Below, in pieces: positions 14,785-15,608 of a DNA stretch of 15,608 nt. The notes under the pieces were generated by a model. That model saw nothing but the letters and a program-made list of their open reading frames with translations, was not told the DNA's origin and searched no databases. How positions within the stretch are numbered: the first letter of the stretch is position 1; every line of letters begins with the position of its first letter. Source of the stretch: Spirochaetaceae bacterium (GTDB taxonomy: Bacteria > Spirochaetota > Spirochaetia > Treponematales > Breznakiellaceae); NCBI GenBank assembly GCA_031288215.1, contig JAITRV010000166.1, positions 1 to 15,608 on the forward strand, given 5' to 3'. The position numbers were made by a program, and so were the translations under genes.

Positions 14785-15608
14785 ATGTCTTTGTCCCAAG
14801 TTACCCCGTTGGTGATGCTGCAAATAAAGAATAGATATTCCGAGTTCAATCCGGCCATGAAGCAGATCGCGGACTATATTTTTGAGTCCGGCGATAAGGT
14901 ACTCTCTATGGGTATCAGTCAGGTGGCTACCGCCAGCGGCGTCAGTGTCGCGTCGGTTACCCGATTCGTCCGTTTGTTGCAATTCACGAATTTTAAATCC
15001 TTCCAGCTTGAACTGGCAAAGGCGGTGATACATGAGAATGAACATATCAAGACCGAACCGGCGGATAATACGATCGTCTTTGAGTACGGCGGGACTTCCC
15101 CGCACGATTCGGTGGAAGAGGTGGGGAAAAAGGTGTTTCAAAGTAATATTCAAATGCTTTCGGATACCATGCGGACCATCGACTATAAAAAGATGGAATA
15201 TGTAACAAACTGTATCATCCATGCCCGGAATTTGGTTTTTTTGGGGGTTGGCCGTTCGTATATTACCGCGGAAAGCGGCCGGATCCGTTTCAACCGGCTG
15301 GGGATCAATTCTTTTTCCTATTCCGATACCCAGGAACAGATTGTCGCCGCCACGACCTGTTCCGACAAGGACGTTTTTTTTGGGATCAGTAATTTCGGCC
15401 GTTCCGCCGCGGTGGTCAATAACATATACCAGGCAAAACTGCGGGGGGCCAAAACCATTGGGATAACCAGCGCGGAGGGCTCTCCCCTGACCCAGGCGGT
15501 AGACGTCTGTTTCCTGACCGCCTTTAACAGCGCCAACATGGAATACCGGACCCATAAGCAGGCCTTTGAGCCTGCCTGTGAGAATATCGCGCAGATGGTG
15601 TTATTGGA
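14785..15608 (+). CDS. RpiR/MurR family transcriptional regulator with SIS domain; 3' end outside window
   Basis: The frame is open from the ATG at 14785 to the right edge, 274 full codons; the family is usually 280–300 aa, so little is missing. Residues about 13–88 are the N-terminal HTH_6 domain, with the DNA-reading part near 43–70 (GISQVATASGVSVASVTRF). Residues about 130–260 are the SIS sugar-phosphate domain: FLGVGRSYITAESGRIRFN, a conserved RLG, the SDTQEQ stretch, DVFFGISNFGRSAAVV, and GAKTIGITSAEGSPLTQAVD. Such proteins sense a phosphosugar and control sugar catabolic genes. The phosphate-binding SxSG motif reads SNFG (S202, F204), a change at the second serine. The start has AGGAG 8 nt upstream and a strong promoter. 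Nearby inverted repeats suggest autoregulation. Its target may be araB or genes to the right of the window. Confidence 0.92.
   Translation, partial: MSLSQVTPLVMLQIKNRYSEFNPAMKQIADYIFESGDKVLSMGISQVATASGVSVASVTRFVRLLQFTNFKSFQLELAKAVIHENEHIKTEPADNTIVFEYGGTSPHDSVEEVGKKVFQSNIQMLSDTMRTIDYKKMEYVTNCIIHARNLVFLGVGRSYITAESGRIRFNRLGINSFSYSDTQEQIVAATTCSDKDVFFGISNFGRSAAVVNNIYQAKLRGAKTIGITSAEGSPLTQAVDVCFLTAFNSANMEYRTHKQAFEPACENIAQMVLL

Noticed and set aside
14770..15555. A 261-codon minus-strand frame opposite the RpiR gene
   Set aside because: The plus-strand frame has clear HTH and SIS motifs, a promoter and an SD.
1..15608. CRISPR, tRNA/rRNA, insertion sequence or phage signals
   Set aside because: I saw no regularly spaced repeats, cloverleaf-like sequence, transposase or integrase motif anywhere in the window.

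Overview
The window looks like a chromosomal segment of a GC-rich spirochaete of the Treponema group, though I cannot name the species. The main reason is the minus-strand order tamB–bamA–ompH(skp)–mutS, which matches the Treponema pallidum TP0325–TP0328 neighbourhood (established knowledge). In many Gram-negative bacteria skp is followed by lpxD-fabZ-lpxA. Here mutS follows instead, which fits a lineage without LPS. Base composition is visibly GC-rich inside genes and sharply AT-rich in the short spacers. I did not compute it.

Minus strand, read from 11599 down to 1: tamB (1476 aa), bamA (830 aa), ompH/skp (about 176 aa), mutS (886 aa or slightly more), comF (about 246 aa), then the first 149 codons of a lipoprotein with a Listeria–Bacteroides type repeat, which runs off the left edge. 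Gaps from tamB to comF are 17 to 78 bp, so these genes are probably one transcription unit. Its outer-membrane part (BamA insertase, Skp-like chaperone, TamB bridge) serves protein and lipid delivery to the outer membrane. MutS acts in mismatch repair and ComF is a PRTase-fold, competence-type protein. The lipoprotein has its own candidate promoter.

Plus strand, from 11703: a thymidylate kinase with an unusual P-loop, an unrecognised secreted or membrane-anchored helical protein, and an L-ribulokinase (araB), with gaps of 16 and 21 bp. A 126-bp AT-rich spacer then holds several inverted repeats and a good promoter for an RpiR/MurR-family regulator that is cut by the right edge.

The 103-bp divergent spacer (11600–11702) between tamB and tmk contains a 24-bp near-perfect palindrome that overlaps candidate promoter elements for both directions. 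I saw no tRNA, rRNA, CRISPR array, insertion sequence or phage gene, and no gene-free stretch over 300 bp. I found no clear new multi-gene system. The items most worth checking are the tmk P-loop substitution, a probable AUU start of mutS, possible leaderless starts, the tmk/tamB palindrome, the rpiR operator cluster, and the altered SIS motif of the regulator.
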